Assembly: GCF_028598745.1 (NCBI RefSeq)
Contig: NZ_JAQRFK010000015.1
Span: 1-62,306, forward strand
Length of the DNA stretch: 62,306 nt
Origin: Xenorhabdus sp. IM139775
GTDB taxonomy: Bacteria; Pseudomonadota; Gammaproteobacteria; Enterobacterales; Enterobacteriaceae
Direction: 5' to 3'
Shown here: piece by piece, positions 1 to 7,706 of the stretch
How positions within the stretch are numbered: the stretch's first letter is position 1
Layout: each line of letters opens with the position of its first letter
Made by a program: the position numbers and the translations under genes
The notes under the pieces: model-generated
Databases searched by the model: none
Told to the model about the DNA's origin: nothing
What the model saw: only the letters and a program-made list of their open reading frames with translations

Positions 1-170
1 CTGTTGGTGGAGTGCCTTATCATCTTGGTAGTAGTGCAGCTGGTAGCTTCATTGGTGAGCAACAATATGAATTCGTCGGATCTTATAATAACGCCAGTGC
101 CCAAGAACTGGGTGCCCTATTGAAACAAAACGTAGGCAAAACACTGCATTTTATTTTCCACTGGAAATAA
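1..170 (+). CDS. C-terminal end of an unrecognised protein (partial)
   Basis: An open frame enters from the left edge (first full codon at base 3) and stops with TAA at 168-170. The 55 visible residues run from VGGVPYHLG through a Gly/Ser/Ala-rich stretch to the end HFIFHWK. It is followed about 30 bp later by an intrinsic terminator, which supports a real 3' end. I do not recognise the family and assign no function; the N-terminal part lies outside the window. Confidence 0.6.
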   Translation, partial: VGGVPYHLGSSAAGSFIGEQQYEFVGSYNNASAQELGALLKQNVGKTLHFIFHWK

Positions 171-195
171 ATTCCCCAAACCCACCCCCTGAATT

Positions 196-226
196 TAAGG
201 CTGCACTTCGGTGTGCCCTTTTTGAT
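196..226 (+). terminator. Rho-independent terminator, repeat copy 1
   Basis: A GGC/GCC plus GCAC-TTCG-GTGT hairpin with a TTCG tetraloop is followed by CTTTTTG. It closes the partial upstream gene. The hairpin and the ~15 bp after it recur nearly unchanged at 931-975, after the toxin-antitoxin pair. Confidence 0.7.
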
Positions 227-385
227 GCGCAAATGCAAGTGGTTCTGGCATAGCGCACAACCCTATTCTTATTTAATGCAACAAAAGATTGTGTTATTCG
301 ACAAAATGGCGCATGTTATACCTGCGCTTCCGAAAGCGTATGCGTTTCGCACCGCATGTAACACAAACATCGAGAGGCTACGCAA

Positions 386-622
386 ATGGCTATTAGTATA
401 CGTTTAGATGATGACTTCGTGAGTGATGTAAAGGTTCACGCAGAAGCGTCAAGCAGGAGTGTACCAAAGCAGATTGAGCATTGGGCAAAAATAGGCCGCA
501 TCGCCGAAGAGAACCCGGATTTGCCATACTCCTTTATCCTTGATTCGTTACTGGCGAAAAGCGAAGTCAATAATGGTAAGGTGTCGCGTTATGTCAGAAG
601 GACAAAAAAGTCCCAAGATTGA
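386..622 (+). CDS. ParD-like type II antitoxin
   Basis: This 78-residue protein opens with MAISIRLDDDFVSDVKVHAE, a ribbon-helix-helix N-terminus of the ParD-like antitoxin family (DUF3423/ParD_like), with the typical QIEHWAKIGRIAEENPDLPY stretch at about residues 30-50. As antitoxin it should bind its own promoter and neutralise the RelE-type toxin encoded next. The ATG at 386 has GAGAGG about 12 bp upstream. Its end overlaps the toxin start by 32 bp, so the two are translationally coupled. The module sits in an accessory patch between two copies of a terminator repeat. Family assignment is from sequence; activity is inferred. Confidence 0.8.
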   Translation: MAISIRLDDDFVSDVKVHAEASSRSVPKQIEHWAKIGRIAEENPDLPYSFILDSLLAKSEVNNGKVSRYVRRTKKSQD

Positions 623-926
623 TGTTGATGTTTATGAAACAAGGCGTTTCTCCAAAGCGTTATCTAAGTTACCTGAAAATCTTCTTGCCGTAGTGGAAGA
701 TGAGATAGAGAAAATTATTGACGACCCCGAAATTGGCGAACAGAAGAAAGGCGATTTAAGTTTTCTTCGCGTTCACAAATTTCAGTTGAACAACCAGCTA
801 ACCTTGCTTGGATATCATTGGGTTGAAGAAAAGATAGAGCTATACCTGTTAAATTTTGCTTCTCATGAAAATTTTTATCAGGAACAAAAACGACACAGGA
901 AAGACGATTTAAAGTTTATTAAATAG
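591..926 (+). CDS. RelE/ParE-family toxin
   Basis: This 111-residue protein starts at ATG 591 (AAGGTG just upstream), giving MSEGQKSPKID; a longer reading frame from 540 would lie inside the antitoxin and is unlikely. The core ETRRFSKALSKLPENL, the middle KKGDLSFLRVHKF and the strand LTLLGYHW-IELYLLNFASHENFY fit the RelE/ParE fold: two helices, then a beta sheet carrying basic residues. Such toxins are usually ribosome-dependent mRNA nucleases, or gyrase poisons in the ParE branch; which one applies cannot be told from sequence. It overlaps the ParD-like antitoxin gene in the antitoxin-first order and is followed at once by a terminator. Confidence 0.75.
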   Translation: MSEGQKSPKIDVDVYETRRFSKALSKLPENLLAVVEDEIEKIIDDPEIGEQKKGDLSFLRVHKFQLNNQLTLLGYHWVEEKIELYLLNFASHENFYQEQKRHRKDDLKFIK

Positions 927-930
927 TCTA

Positions 931-957
931 TAAGGCAGCACTTCGGTGTGGCCTTTT
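931..957 (+). terminator. Rho-independent terminator, repeat copy 2
   Basis: AAGGC-a-GCAC-TTCG-GTGT-g-GCCTTTTT forms a hairpin with a U run just after the toxin stop. It is a near copy of the terminator at 196-226. Confidence 0.75.
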
Positions 958-982
958 TGATACGCAGGTTGCAGGGTTTGAA

Positions 983-1124
983 GTGCCCCCCAATAGTTGG
1001 ACAACCAAACCAATATTGGGGGTCTTTTATGTCAAAATACAGCAGAACACTCAAAATCGCTATTACACATGCCGGCATCTTCCAACATGTGCAGGTGACG
1101 CGGGAAAATAAATCAGTGCCGTAA
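983..1124 (+). pseudogene. IS3-family left-end and orfA remnant
   Basis: TGCCCCCCAATAGTTGGAC at about 985-1003 looks like the terminal inverted repeat of an IS3/IS150-type element. It is followed after 26 bp by ATG at 1029 and MSKYSRTLK, the usual opening of an orfA transposase. The frame then loses similarity and stops at 1122-1124 after 31 codons. No orfB and no right inverted repeat follow; the rpn gene begins at once on the other strand. This is the stub left by a deletion, not an active element. Confidence 0.55.
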
Positions 1125-1292
1125 TGCGTCAATCTGCTCCCGGCTCAACCCTGTACTGCGGATAATAATCTCCACACTGACACCGTTTTGTAAAAATGCA
1201 CGCGCGGTTTCCAATTTAGCTTCTTTACGACCTTCTTCACGGCCTTCTCTGCGACCTTCTTGTTTCAATTCTTCTGCAATGGTCATCACCAT
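1113..1292 (-). CDS. Probable intragenic RpnS small protein
   Basis: Within rpn, on the same strand and in the same frame, a perfect GGAGG (1301-1305) is followed after 8 nt by ATG at 1292. This would produce 59 residues (MVMTIAEELKQEG... to LSREQIDALRH): the charged repeat plus the C-terminal helical domain. In E. coli such separately translated C-terminal Rpn fragments act as antitoxins to the full-length nuclease. The ribosome binding site is better than many in this window, which argues against chance; translation itself is not shown by the sequence. Confidence 0.6.
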   Translation of the reverse strand: MVMTIAEELKQEGRREGREEGRKEAKLETARAFLQNGVSVEIIIRSTGLSREQIDALRH

Positions 1293-2018
1293 ATTTTTGT
1301 CCTCCGGCAATTGGTTAGCCATATGATGGATTATTTGAGTGAAATTCTGTGCATGGCCATTATGCAACAAGTAGCGAAGCAGAACTTCAAGTTGCTCTTT
1401 TTTATTATATCCCGTGTCCAGTATCACAATCAGCCCGTTGATCCATGCCTGCATATCACGCTCGCGGATATGTTTCTGAACCCACTCTAACATGGCAACT
1501 TCTTTAGGATGGGTCAAGATCTCTTCATCGCTGCGCACACTCAGATCCACTAACGGAAACGGCTGGCTATACAAACGTGCTGCCTGCTCCGGTTGGTCAA
1601 AACAATCCAGCCACTGCATTGAATAAGGATAAGGCTGGATTTTTCCATGATAAAACAGCATCGGCACAACCAACGGCAATTTTTTATGCCCGTTTTTCAG
1701 GTGACTTGCCATGACTGACACCGAATATTGCATCAACCGCCATGCCATCATCGGGTCGGGGGTTGACTGATGCTCAATCAGGCAATAAATATATCCCTCG
1801 CCCTGCACTGTTTCAACCGAGTACAGAACATCCGTATACAGCTTACTTAACTTTTCGTCGATAAAACTTCCCGGCTCTAATCGTAGGGTCGGGAAATGGC
1901 ATAATGACCGGACATCTTCCGGCAGGTATAACGATAAAAATGCTTTGGCTGTATTAGGTTGTGTTAAAACATACTTAAATAACTCATCATGATTCGGCCT
2001 TTCTTCCGTGCTTTCCAC
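1113..2018 (-). CDS. rpn: Rpn family recombination-promoting nuclease / putative transposase
   Basis: The 301-residue protein has the Transposase_31 / PD-(D/E)XK fold of E. coli RpnA-E. The opening is HDELFKYVLTQPNTAKAFLSLYLP. The likely active-site residues are Asp63 in LYTDVLYSV and Glu82-x-Gln84 in YCLIEHQS. The C-terminal part carries the typical Glu/Arg/Gly repeat (EGRREGREEGRKEA, about residues 252-265) and a small helical end domain. Rpn proteins are DNA endonucleases that promote RecA-independent recombination, and recent work links them to phage defence. An internal start inside this gene is listed separately. The gene lies between an IS stub and a broken hicB, so the locus is accessory. 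Confidence 0.85.
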   Translation of the reverse strand: MESTEERPNHDELFKYVLTQPNTAKAFLSLYLPEDVRSLCHFPTLRLEPGSFIDEKLSKLYTDVLYSVETVQGEGYIYCLIEHQSTPDPMMAWRLMQYSVSVMASHLKNGHKKLPLVVPMLFYHGKIQPYPYSMQWLDCFDQPEQAARLYSQPFPLVDLSVRSDEEILTHPKEVAMLEWVQKHIRERDMQAWINGLIVILDTGYNKKEQLEVLLRYLLHNGHAQNFTQIIHHMANQLPEDKNMVMTIAEELKQEGRREGREEGRKEAKLETARAFLQNGVSVEIIIRSTGLSREQIDALRH

Positions 2019-2255
2019 TCACTTTTTCCCTGTTTCGCTGTGTTGTCCAAAAATGCTCCTGACCCGAGTTATGATGGCTAAAATGGAACGCAAGTTAAAC
2101 ACAAAAATAGCGCAAAATTGATGCAATAGCGGATTTTGCGGAAGGATTAACAATCTTTTTGCAATGGATGTATATCCAGTATTTGTTTTGCGGGTGGCTT
2201 CGCAAAGGCGGTTATTGAGGATGGAAAGTTGTAAACACTGCTTTCGAGGGGTTAA

Positions 2256-2543
2256 TCTCTCCATGACGAGGATAAATTTTTGGATGTGACCGGGTATTGT
2301 GATTTTGTGGCTGATAGTATTGAAGGGCTTGAAAAAGAAGGGCAAATTTCTCTGGCTGAATATGTGGAGACTTGCACGGAGGAAGGGATTAAGCCATTCA
2401 AAAATGAAGAAAAATTGAAATCTTTCACTCTACGTTATCCTGGTTGGCTGGAGGCGCGTCTAAACGCCATCACTACCGCCAATTCCATATCAAAAAACCA
2501 GTTTATCTTGCAGTTATTGGAAAAAGAACTGGCTCCACGCTAA
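2256..2543 (+). pseudogene. hicB-type antitoxin remnant, N-terminally broken
   Basis: From 2256 the frame reads SLHDEDKFLDVTGYCDFVADS, then AEYVETCTEEGIKP and LRYPGWLEARLNAI...SKNQFILQLLEKEL. This is the HicB pattern: the end of the RNase-H-like domain followed by a ribbon-helix-helix DNA-binding tail. A stop codon at 2253-2255 cuts the N-terminal strands. The only in-frame starts are TTG at 2280 or GTG codons after it, giving at most 87 residues. No HicA toxin can be read upstream (2040-2255 is closed in all frames). I judge it a decayed module; a short DNA-binding product remains possible. Confidence 0.5.
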
Positions 2544-2601
2544 TTGATTTTGTATCAGTGCAAATGGAGGACAGGCATTCCCCCATGTTTAATTATATCG
2601 C

Positions 2602-3462
2602 TTAAGCACCAGTAAATGACCCTAACCTCGTCCCAATAACCCCAGCCACAATCACAACACACGCCAGCAACCGCAGCTTGCTGAACGGTTCCCGCAAGAC
2701 AACGACAGACAATAACATCGCAAATAACACGCTGGTTTCACGCAAGGCGGCAACCAAAACAATCGGGGCATGGCTCATCGCCCAAATCACAATGCCATAA
2801 CTCAGTAACTGCATCAGCCCGCCCAGTAATCCTTGTTGCCAATATTGGCAAAGCGCCCTGCCGGCACGATGCCAATATTTGTAATACATCAGCGCGCCCA
2901 TGACCCAACCATTTATCGCAAACAACCATAAGATATAGGTCAAAGGCTCCTCGCTGGTGCGGGAGCCTGCGCCATCGGCTAAGGTATAACCCGCAGTAAA
3001 TACGGAGGTTGTGATAGCGGCAAGCAACGTCTTGCGATCTAATTGCCAGGATTTCTTCCCTTGTGGAAAGGCAATCAACATAATCCCCACGATAATGAGC
3101 CCCACGCCCAACATGGCAAGCGGCGGTAACATTTCCCGCAAGATAAGCCAGCTCAATAACGCCGTGATTAATGGCGCACAACCTCTGGCAATGGGATATA
3201 CCTGCCCTAAGTCTCCCGTCGTGTAAGAGCGGCTTAAAAACAGACAATAAGCCGTATGTAAGACCGCAGATAATATTAACCACGGCAGAGAGGAGAGTGT
3301 CGGCAATCCAACCCAAAACAGCCCCAATGTCGCAATAAGCCCGGCAAAGAAGACAATGATCGCAATGCCCAAGAACCGATCAGCGCTAACCTTAACTAAG
3401 GCATTCCAACTGGCATGCAGCAAAGCCGCGCCAAGGACAAACAGGAAAAGTAACGTTGTCAT
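2602..3462 (-). CDS. EamA/DMT-family transporter
   Basis: This is an integral membrane protein of 286 residues with about ten hydrophobic segments in two EamA repeats. The N-terminus LFVLGAALLHASWNALVKVSADR is typical of drug/metabolite exporters of the RhaT/YdcZ-like DMT branch, and SYTTGDLGQVYPIARGCAPLI marks the conserved region of the first repeat. The substrate is unknown. It stands alone between the accessory patch and nhaA, on the opposite strand to nhaA; the 208 bp between them can serve both promoters. Confidence 0.8.
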   Translation of the reverse strand: MTTLLFLFVLGAALLHASWNALVKVSADRFLGIAIIVFFAGLIATLGLFWVGLPTLSSLPWLILSAVLHTAYCLFLSRSYTTGDLGQVYPIARGCAPLITALLSWLILREMLPPLAMLGVGLIIVGIMLIAFPQGKKSWQLDRKTLLAAITTSVFTAGYTLADGAGSRTSEEPLTYILWLFAINGWVMGALMYYKYWHRAGRALCQYWQQGLLGGLMQLLSYGIVIWAMSHAPIVLVAALRETSVLFAMLLSVVVLREPFSKLRLLACVVIVAGVIGTRLGSFTGA

Positions 3463-3670
3463 AGGTGATTTTATTGATATCGTTGGCTTAAATAATGGTT
3501 AAAAATTATTCTGTCATGCAGTGATAGCTTATCAATATTGCGAAAAACATTATTTCATCGCGTTACAACTCGGATAAAACGATTGATGAAGCACAAATAA
3601 ACCACTTTCTCCGAAGTCATAACTGTCATAACATTCATGACCTTGAACAATTTCCTAGGTTAATTTATCC

Positions 3671-4849
3671 ATGACAGCAATTATTCGCCAATTCTTGAAA
3701 TTAGAGGCTGCCGGAGGCCTCCTTCTCATTGCCGCCGCCGTTATTGCACTGATTATGGCAAATACGCCATTGCAGGCGCTTTATCATCAATTTCTCAATC
3801 TTCCGGTTGCGATGCAATTCGCTGCATTGGAAATCAACAAGCCATTATTATTATGGATAAATGACGGATTAATGGCGGTATTTTTTCTCATTGTCGGGCT
3901 GGAAGTGAAACGGGAACTAATAGAAGGCTCGCTTGCCGGTCGTGACAAAGCCATTTTTCCGGCTATTGCCGCGCTGGGAGGAATGTTAGTGCCTGCCCTG
4001 ATTTATCTGCTGTTTAATGGCAGAGATGAAATCACACAGCAAGGTTGGGCAATTCCCTGTGCAACCGATATCGCTTTTGCACTGGGGGTTATGGCGTTGC
4101 TGGGGAAACGGGTTCCCACTGCATTAAAAGTCTTTTTGCTGGCGCTGGCGATTATTGATGATTTAGGGGTCATCATAATTATTGCTTTGTTTTATACCAA
4201 AACAGTGTCTTTGGCTGCATCAGGCATGGCAATCATTATGATTGGGCTGTTGATCTGGATGAATAGGAAGGGGATCGCTAAAACATCCGCTTATCTGATT
4301 GTGGGTGTTGTTTTATGGGTATGTATCTTGAAATCGGGTGTTCATGCCACATTAGCCGGTGTTATCGTTGGATTCTTGATCCCGCTGCGTGACAAAAAAG
4401 GTCAGTCCCCCTCCGAAACGCTGGAGCATGAACTGCATTCGTGGGTCGCCTATTTCATCCTGCCACTGTTTGCCTTTGCCAATGCCGGGGTTTCCTTGCA
4501 GGGCGTCACATTAGACGGCTTAACCAGTATGTTGCCGGTAGGCATTGCCCTTGGCCTGTTGATTGGCAAGCCATTGGGGATTTTCCTGTTTAGCTGGGTT
4601 TCGGTAAAACTGGGCGTGGCGAAATTGCCGGGAAACATTAGCATGCAGCAAATCTTCGCGGTTTCCGTACTGTGTGGGATCGGTTTTACTATGTCTATTT
4701 TTATCTCTGCACTGGCATTTGAAGGCCTCAATGACACCTTCAGCACCTACTCCCGCTTGGGCATCTTGGTGGGGTCTACTACTGCGGCTGTCGTCGGTTA
4801 TGGCTTACTGAACAGACGATTGCCAAAGATGATGACCAAAGAAAAGTAG
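3671..4849 (+). CDS. nhaA: Na+/H+ antiporter NhaA
   Basis: The product is a 392-residue inner-membrane protein of twelve segments, colinear with E. coli NhaA. It exchanges one Na+ (or Li+) for two H+ for pH and sodium homeostasis. The key acidic residues fall at the E. coli positions: Asp133 in ATDIAFALG and Asp163-Asp164 in AIIDDLG. The conserved [14 protein letters not shown] and [11 protein letters not shown] stretches are also present. The ATG at 3671 matches the start of the family. nhaR follows on the same strand after 275 bp, as in E. coli, and is the expected Na+-responsive activator. Confidence 0.97.
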   Translation: MTAIIRQFLKLEAAGGLLLIAAAVIALIMANTPLQALYHQFLNLPVAMQFAALEINKPLLLWINDGLMAVFFLIVGLEVKRELIEGSLAGRDKAIFPAIAALGGMLVPALIYLLFNGRDEITQQGWAIPCATDIAFALGVMALLGKRVPTALKVFLLALAIIDDLGVIIIIALFYTKTVSLAASGMAIIMIGLLIWMNRKGIAKTSAYLIVGVVLWVCILKSGVHATLAGVIVGFLIPLRDKKGQSPSETLEHELHSWVAYFILPLFAFANAGVSLQGVTLDGLTSMLPVGIALGLLIGKPLGIFLFSWVSVKLGVAKLPGNISMQQIFAVSVLCGIGFTMSIFISALAFEGLNDTFSTYSRLGILVGSTTAAVVGYGLLNRRLPKMMTKEK

Positions 4850-5124
4850 CGCAGAAAAAAGCGTAGCCAAAAGCCAATGAATAGACTAATTTAAGCACAA
4901 AATCAGAAAGAATTTCCGAATTAATTCATCCGGTTAAATAGCGTTTCAACATGATAGGCGTAAATCTTGTCCCACGCGGCGCGCGGGGCAGGGTTACAGG
5001 CTCTCACTATTATGAAAATTTATTTAATATCAATAGAAAAATAGGAAAACGCCATAATCTGGCGGCCTGAAATGTATGGTCACGGCTGTTGTACAGATGT
5101 GAGGCAATACACAAGGATAAATAT

Positions 5125-6051
5125 ATGCGGGTTTCACATTTAAATTTTAACCATCTCTATTATTTTTGGCACGTTTGCAAGGAAGGCTCTGTGGTGGGTG
5201 CCGCAGAAGCGCTCTACCTGACCCCACAAACCATTACCGGGCAGATAAAAGCGTTGGAAGAGCGTATGGGGGGAAAATTATTCAAGCGTCAGGGAAGAGG
5301 TTTGGTGCCCTCAGAACTGGGGCAGTTGATTTTCCGCTATGCGGATAAAATGTTTACCCTCAGTCAGGAAATGCTGGACATCGTGACTTACAGCCGGGAA
5401 GCCAACCTGCTGTTTGATGTGGGTGTTGCTGATGCGCTGTCCAAACGTTTGGTCAGCAAGGTGCTGGAAACGACCGTTGTGGAGCATGAGAAAATCCACT
5501 TGCGTTGTTTTGAATCGACCCATGAAATGCTGCTTGAGCAACTGAGCCAGCATAAACTGGATATGATCCTATCCGATTGTCCGGTGGATTCTTCTCAACA
5601 GGAAGGGTTGTTTTCAGTGAAACTGGGGGAATGCAATATCAGTTTTTACTGCCGCCAGCCGATCCCGGAAATGCCCTTTCCAGAATGTCTGGAAGAGCGC
5701 CGTTTATTAATTCCTGGCCGCCGCTCGATGCTGGGCAGAAAGCTCCTGACATGGATACGCAATAAAAACCTGCAAGTTGAAGTACTGGGCGAATTTGATG
5801 ACGCCGCCCTGATGAAAGCGTTTGGTCTGTATCACAATGCCATTTTCATTGCGCCTTCTTTCTATGCCAATGATATTTTTGCTGACAGCGATATTATTGA
5901 GATAGGCCGGTTGGATACGGTACAGGAAGAGTATTACGTTATCTTTGCCGAGCGCATGATCCAGCATCCGGCAGTCCAGCGCGTGTGTAACAAAGATTTT
6001 TCTGCTTTATTCAGTTCGCCACCCAAAAGCCGTCCTGAAAAATTACGGTAA
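5125..6051 (+). CDS. nhaR: LysR-family activator NhaR
   Basis: The start is placed at ATG 5125 (AAGGA at 5113-5117), giving [23 protein letters not shown] as in E. coli NhaR; the frame open from 5089 adds 12 unsupported residues. The protein has 308 residues. The winged-helix HTH lies in residues 10-60 ([24 protein letters not shown]), followed by a periplasmic-binding-like effector domain. It activates nhaA in response to Na+, and in E. coli also osmC and pga genes. The position downstream of nhaA is conserved. A bidirectional terminator separates it from the convergent rpsT. Confidence 0.95.
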   Translation: MRVSHLNFNHLYYFWHVCKEGSVVGAAEALYLTPQTITGQIKALEERMGGKLFKRQGRGLVPSELGQLIFRYADKMFTLSQEMLDIVTYSREANLLFDVGVADALSKRLVSKVLETTVVEHEKIHLRCFESTHEMLLEQLSQHKLDMILSDCPVDSSQQEGLFSVKLGECNISFYCRQPIPEMPFPECLEERRLLIPGRRSMLGRKLLTWIRNKNLQVEVLGEFDDAALMKAFGLYHNAIFIAPSFYANDIFADSDIIEIGRLDTVQEEYYVIFAERMIQHPAVQRVCNKDFSALFSSPPKSRPEKLR

Positions 6052-6078
6052 AATCAGCAAATTAAAACCGACAGGTAC

Positions 6079-6108
6079 AAAAAAACCGGCTTAAAGCCGG
6101 TTTTTTTA
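6079..6108. terminator. Bidirectional terminator between nhaR and rpsT
   Basis: AAACCGGCTT-AAAGCCGGTTT is flanked by A runs on the left and T runs on the right, so it terminates both nhaR (plus) and rpsT (minus). Confidence 0.85.
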
Positions 6109-6126
6109 GCATAACCAAAACAATGA

Positions 6127-6387
6127 TTACATTGCTTTAATTTGCGCTGCCAGTGCAGATTTATGACGTGCTGCTTTGTTTTTGTGGATCAGACCCTTAC
6201 AGGCGTGACGATCAACAATAGGTTGCATGTCATTGAATGCTTTCTGTGCAGCTTCTTTATCGCCAGAAGCGATAGCCGCGTATACTTTCTTGATAAAAGT
6301 ACGCACCATAGAACGACGGCTTGCGTTGTGCTGACGGCGTTTCTCAGACTGTACGGCGCGTTTCTTAGCTGATTTGATATTAGCCAA
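6127..6387 (-). CDS. rpsT: 30S ribosomal protein S20
   Basis: The 86-residue basic protein [21 protein letters not shown] is nearly identical to E. coli S20 (87 residues), a primary 16S rRNA binder. The start codon is TTG (bases 6387-6385 on the minus strand), preceded by GGGAG at normal spacing. E. coli rpsT also begins with UUG, and that weak start is part of S20 autoregulation, so the same control is likely here. A strong promoter lies at 6436-6464. Monocistronic, convergent with nhaR. Confidence 0.97.
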   Translation of the reverse strand: MANIKSAKKRAVQSEKRRQHNASRRSMVRTFIKKVYAAIASGDKEAAQKAFNDMQPIVDRHACKGLIHKNKAARHKSALAAQIKAM

Positions 6388-6735
6388 GGTCCAACTCCCA
6401 AATATATTCTATCGTGGACAATTCAAAGGCCGAGGAATATGCCTGTTCAGCCTTCTTTTGTCAATGGATTTGTGCAAATAAGCGTCGTTGTACGGCGACG
6501 CTGGTTACGTTGTGATGGGGCAGGATTTTATCAGCTTACCGAGAGGGAATATAGTCTTTCGCAATAAAAAACTGAATGAATCCCAGAGAAATGCGATAAA
6601 TTAAATATTTTTCGGGCGTCTGGCCTATTTTTATTGTATGAATCAGGTTATTAATTAAAACCCTTTGTGATCGTGGGTTAACCTTGTGCGTTGTACAAGG
6701 TATAATCCGGCAATTTCCACGGTATTGAGCCAGCT
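6388..6735. other. Divergent intergenic region rpsT / ribF
   Basis: These 348 bp hold the rpsT promoter on the minus strand and, for ribF, a TATAAT at 6701-6706 with TTAACC 17 bp upstream (6678-6683). A short hairpin AGCGTCG-N8-CGACGCT lies at 6481-6502. No ORF corresponding to E. coli yaaY is visible. Confidence 0.6.
6436..6464 (-). promoter_or_regulatory. rpsT promoter
   Basis: On the minus strand a perfect TTGACA (6464-6459), a 17 bp spacer and CATATT (6441-6436) precede a GC-rich CCTCGGCC discriminator. This is the arrangement of stringently controlled ribosomal-protein promoters. It lies 49 bp before the rpsT start. Confidence 0.7.
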
Positions 6736-7680
6736 ATGGAGCTAATTCGCGGTATACACAATATCCGGGCGCGTCACCATGGTTGCGTGCTGACGATTGG
6801 TAATTTTGATGGTGTCCATCGCGGGCATCAGGCCTTATTAAAATACGTAAAGCAAGAAGGGCAGCGTCTCGGGTTACCGACGATGGTCATGATTTTCGAA
6901 CCGCAGCCACTGGAAGTTTTTGTGGCGGATAAAGCGCCAGCCCGCCTGACAAGGCTAAGGGATAAAATAAAGTATCTGGCCCAAAATGGCGTTGATTATC
7001 TGTTATGTGTGAAATTTGACAAACATTTTGCCGCTAACTCACCCGCAGCCTTTGTTTCACAGTTGCTCGTTGAAAAACTGGGTGTTAAGTTTCTGGCAAT
7101 CGGGGACGATTTCCGTTTTGGCAAAAATCGCCTTGGCGATTTCCACTACTTGCAGCAAGCAGGTAAACAATACGGTTTTGATGTCGCCAGCACCGACAGC
7201 TTTTGTGACAGTGGTCTTCGGATCAGCAGTACAGCTATTCGTCAGGCACTGCAAAGTGATGATCTGGCTTTGGCCGAAATATTACTGGGGCATCCTTACA
7301 GCATCAGTGGCAGAGTCGTTCACGGTAAAGAATTGGGACGCACCATCGGTTTCCCCACGGCTAACTTACCGTTGAAACGTCTGGTGGCACCGGTTCAGGG
7401 CGTTTATGCTGTTGAAGTCCTTGGATTGGGTGATAAGCCCCTGCCGGGTGTTGCGAACATAGGCAATCGCCCTACCGTTGCGGGCCAAGGCCTGCAACTT
7501 GAAGTGCATTTGATTGATACCCAAATGGATCTGTATGGGCGTCATATCGATGTAATATTACGCAAAAAATTGCGTAATGAGCAGCGATTTGCGTCGCTTG
7601 ATGCGCTTAAACAGCAAATCGCAAATGATGTGGTTGCTGCGAGAAACTATTTCTTGCAGCGATCCGAGTTATGTATCTAG
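6736..7680 (+). CDS. ribF: Bifunctional riboflavin kinase / FAD synthetase
   Basis: The protein has 314 residues, as in E. coli. The N-terminal FMN adenylyltransferase domain has the nucleotidyl-transferase signature TIGNFDGVHRGHQ at about 21-33 and GLRISSTAIRQAL near 160. The C-terminal riboflavin kinase domain has GRVVHGKELGRTIGFPTANL at about 195-214. It converts riboflavin to FMN and FMN to FAD. It is the first gene of the ribF-ileS-lspA-fkpB-ispH unit, with ileS following after 26 bp. Confidence 0.96.
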   Translation: MELIRGIHNIRARHHGCVLTIGNFDGVHRGHQALLKYVKQEGQRLGLPTMVMIFEPQPLEVFVADKAPARLTRLRDKIKYLAQNGVDYLLCVKFDKHFAANSPAAFVSQLLVEKLGVKFLAIGDDFRFGKNRLGDFHYLQQAGKQYGFDVASTDSFCDSGLRISSTAIRQALQSDDLALAEILLGHPYSISGRVVHGKELGRTIGFPTANLPLKRLVAPVQGVYAVEVLGLGDKPLPGVANIGNRPTVAGQGLQLEVHLIDTQMDLYGRHIDVILRKKLRNEQRFASLDALKQQIANDVVAARNYFLQRSELCI

Positions 7681-7706
7681 CGGAAAATTGGAACTGAGAA
7701 TCTATA

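Noticed and set aside
213..407. 64-codon frame before the ParD-like gene
   Set aside because: Starts inside the terminator repeat and covers the promoter region of the TA pair; no ribosome binding site or family likeness.
2019..2345. 108-codon open frame on the minus strand upstream of rpn
   Set aside because: Overlaps the hicB remnant, has no recognisable domain, and the composition is that of a chance frame; it abuts the rpn start only by position.
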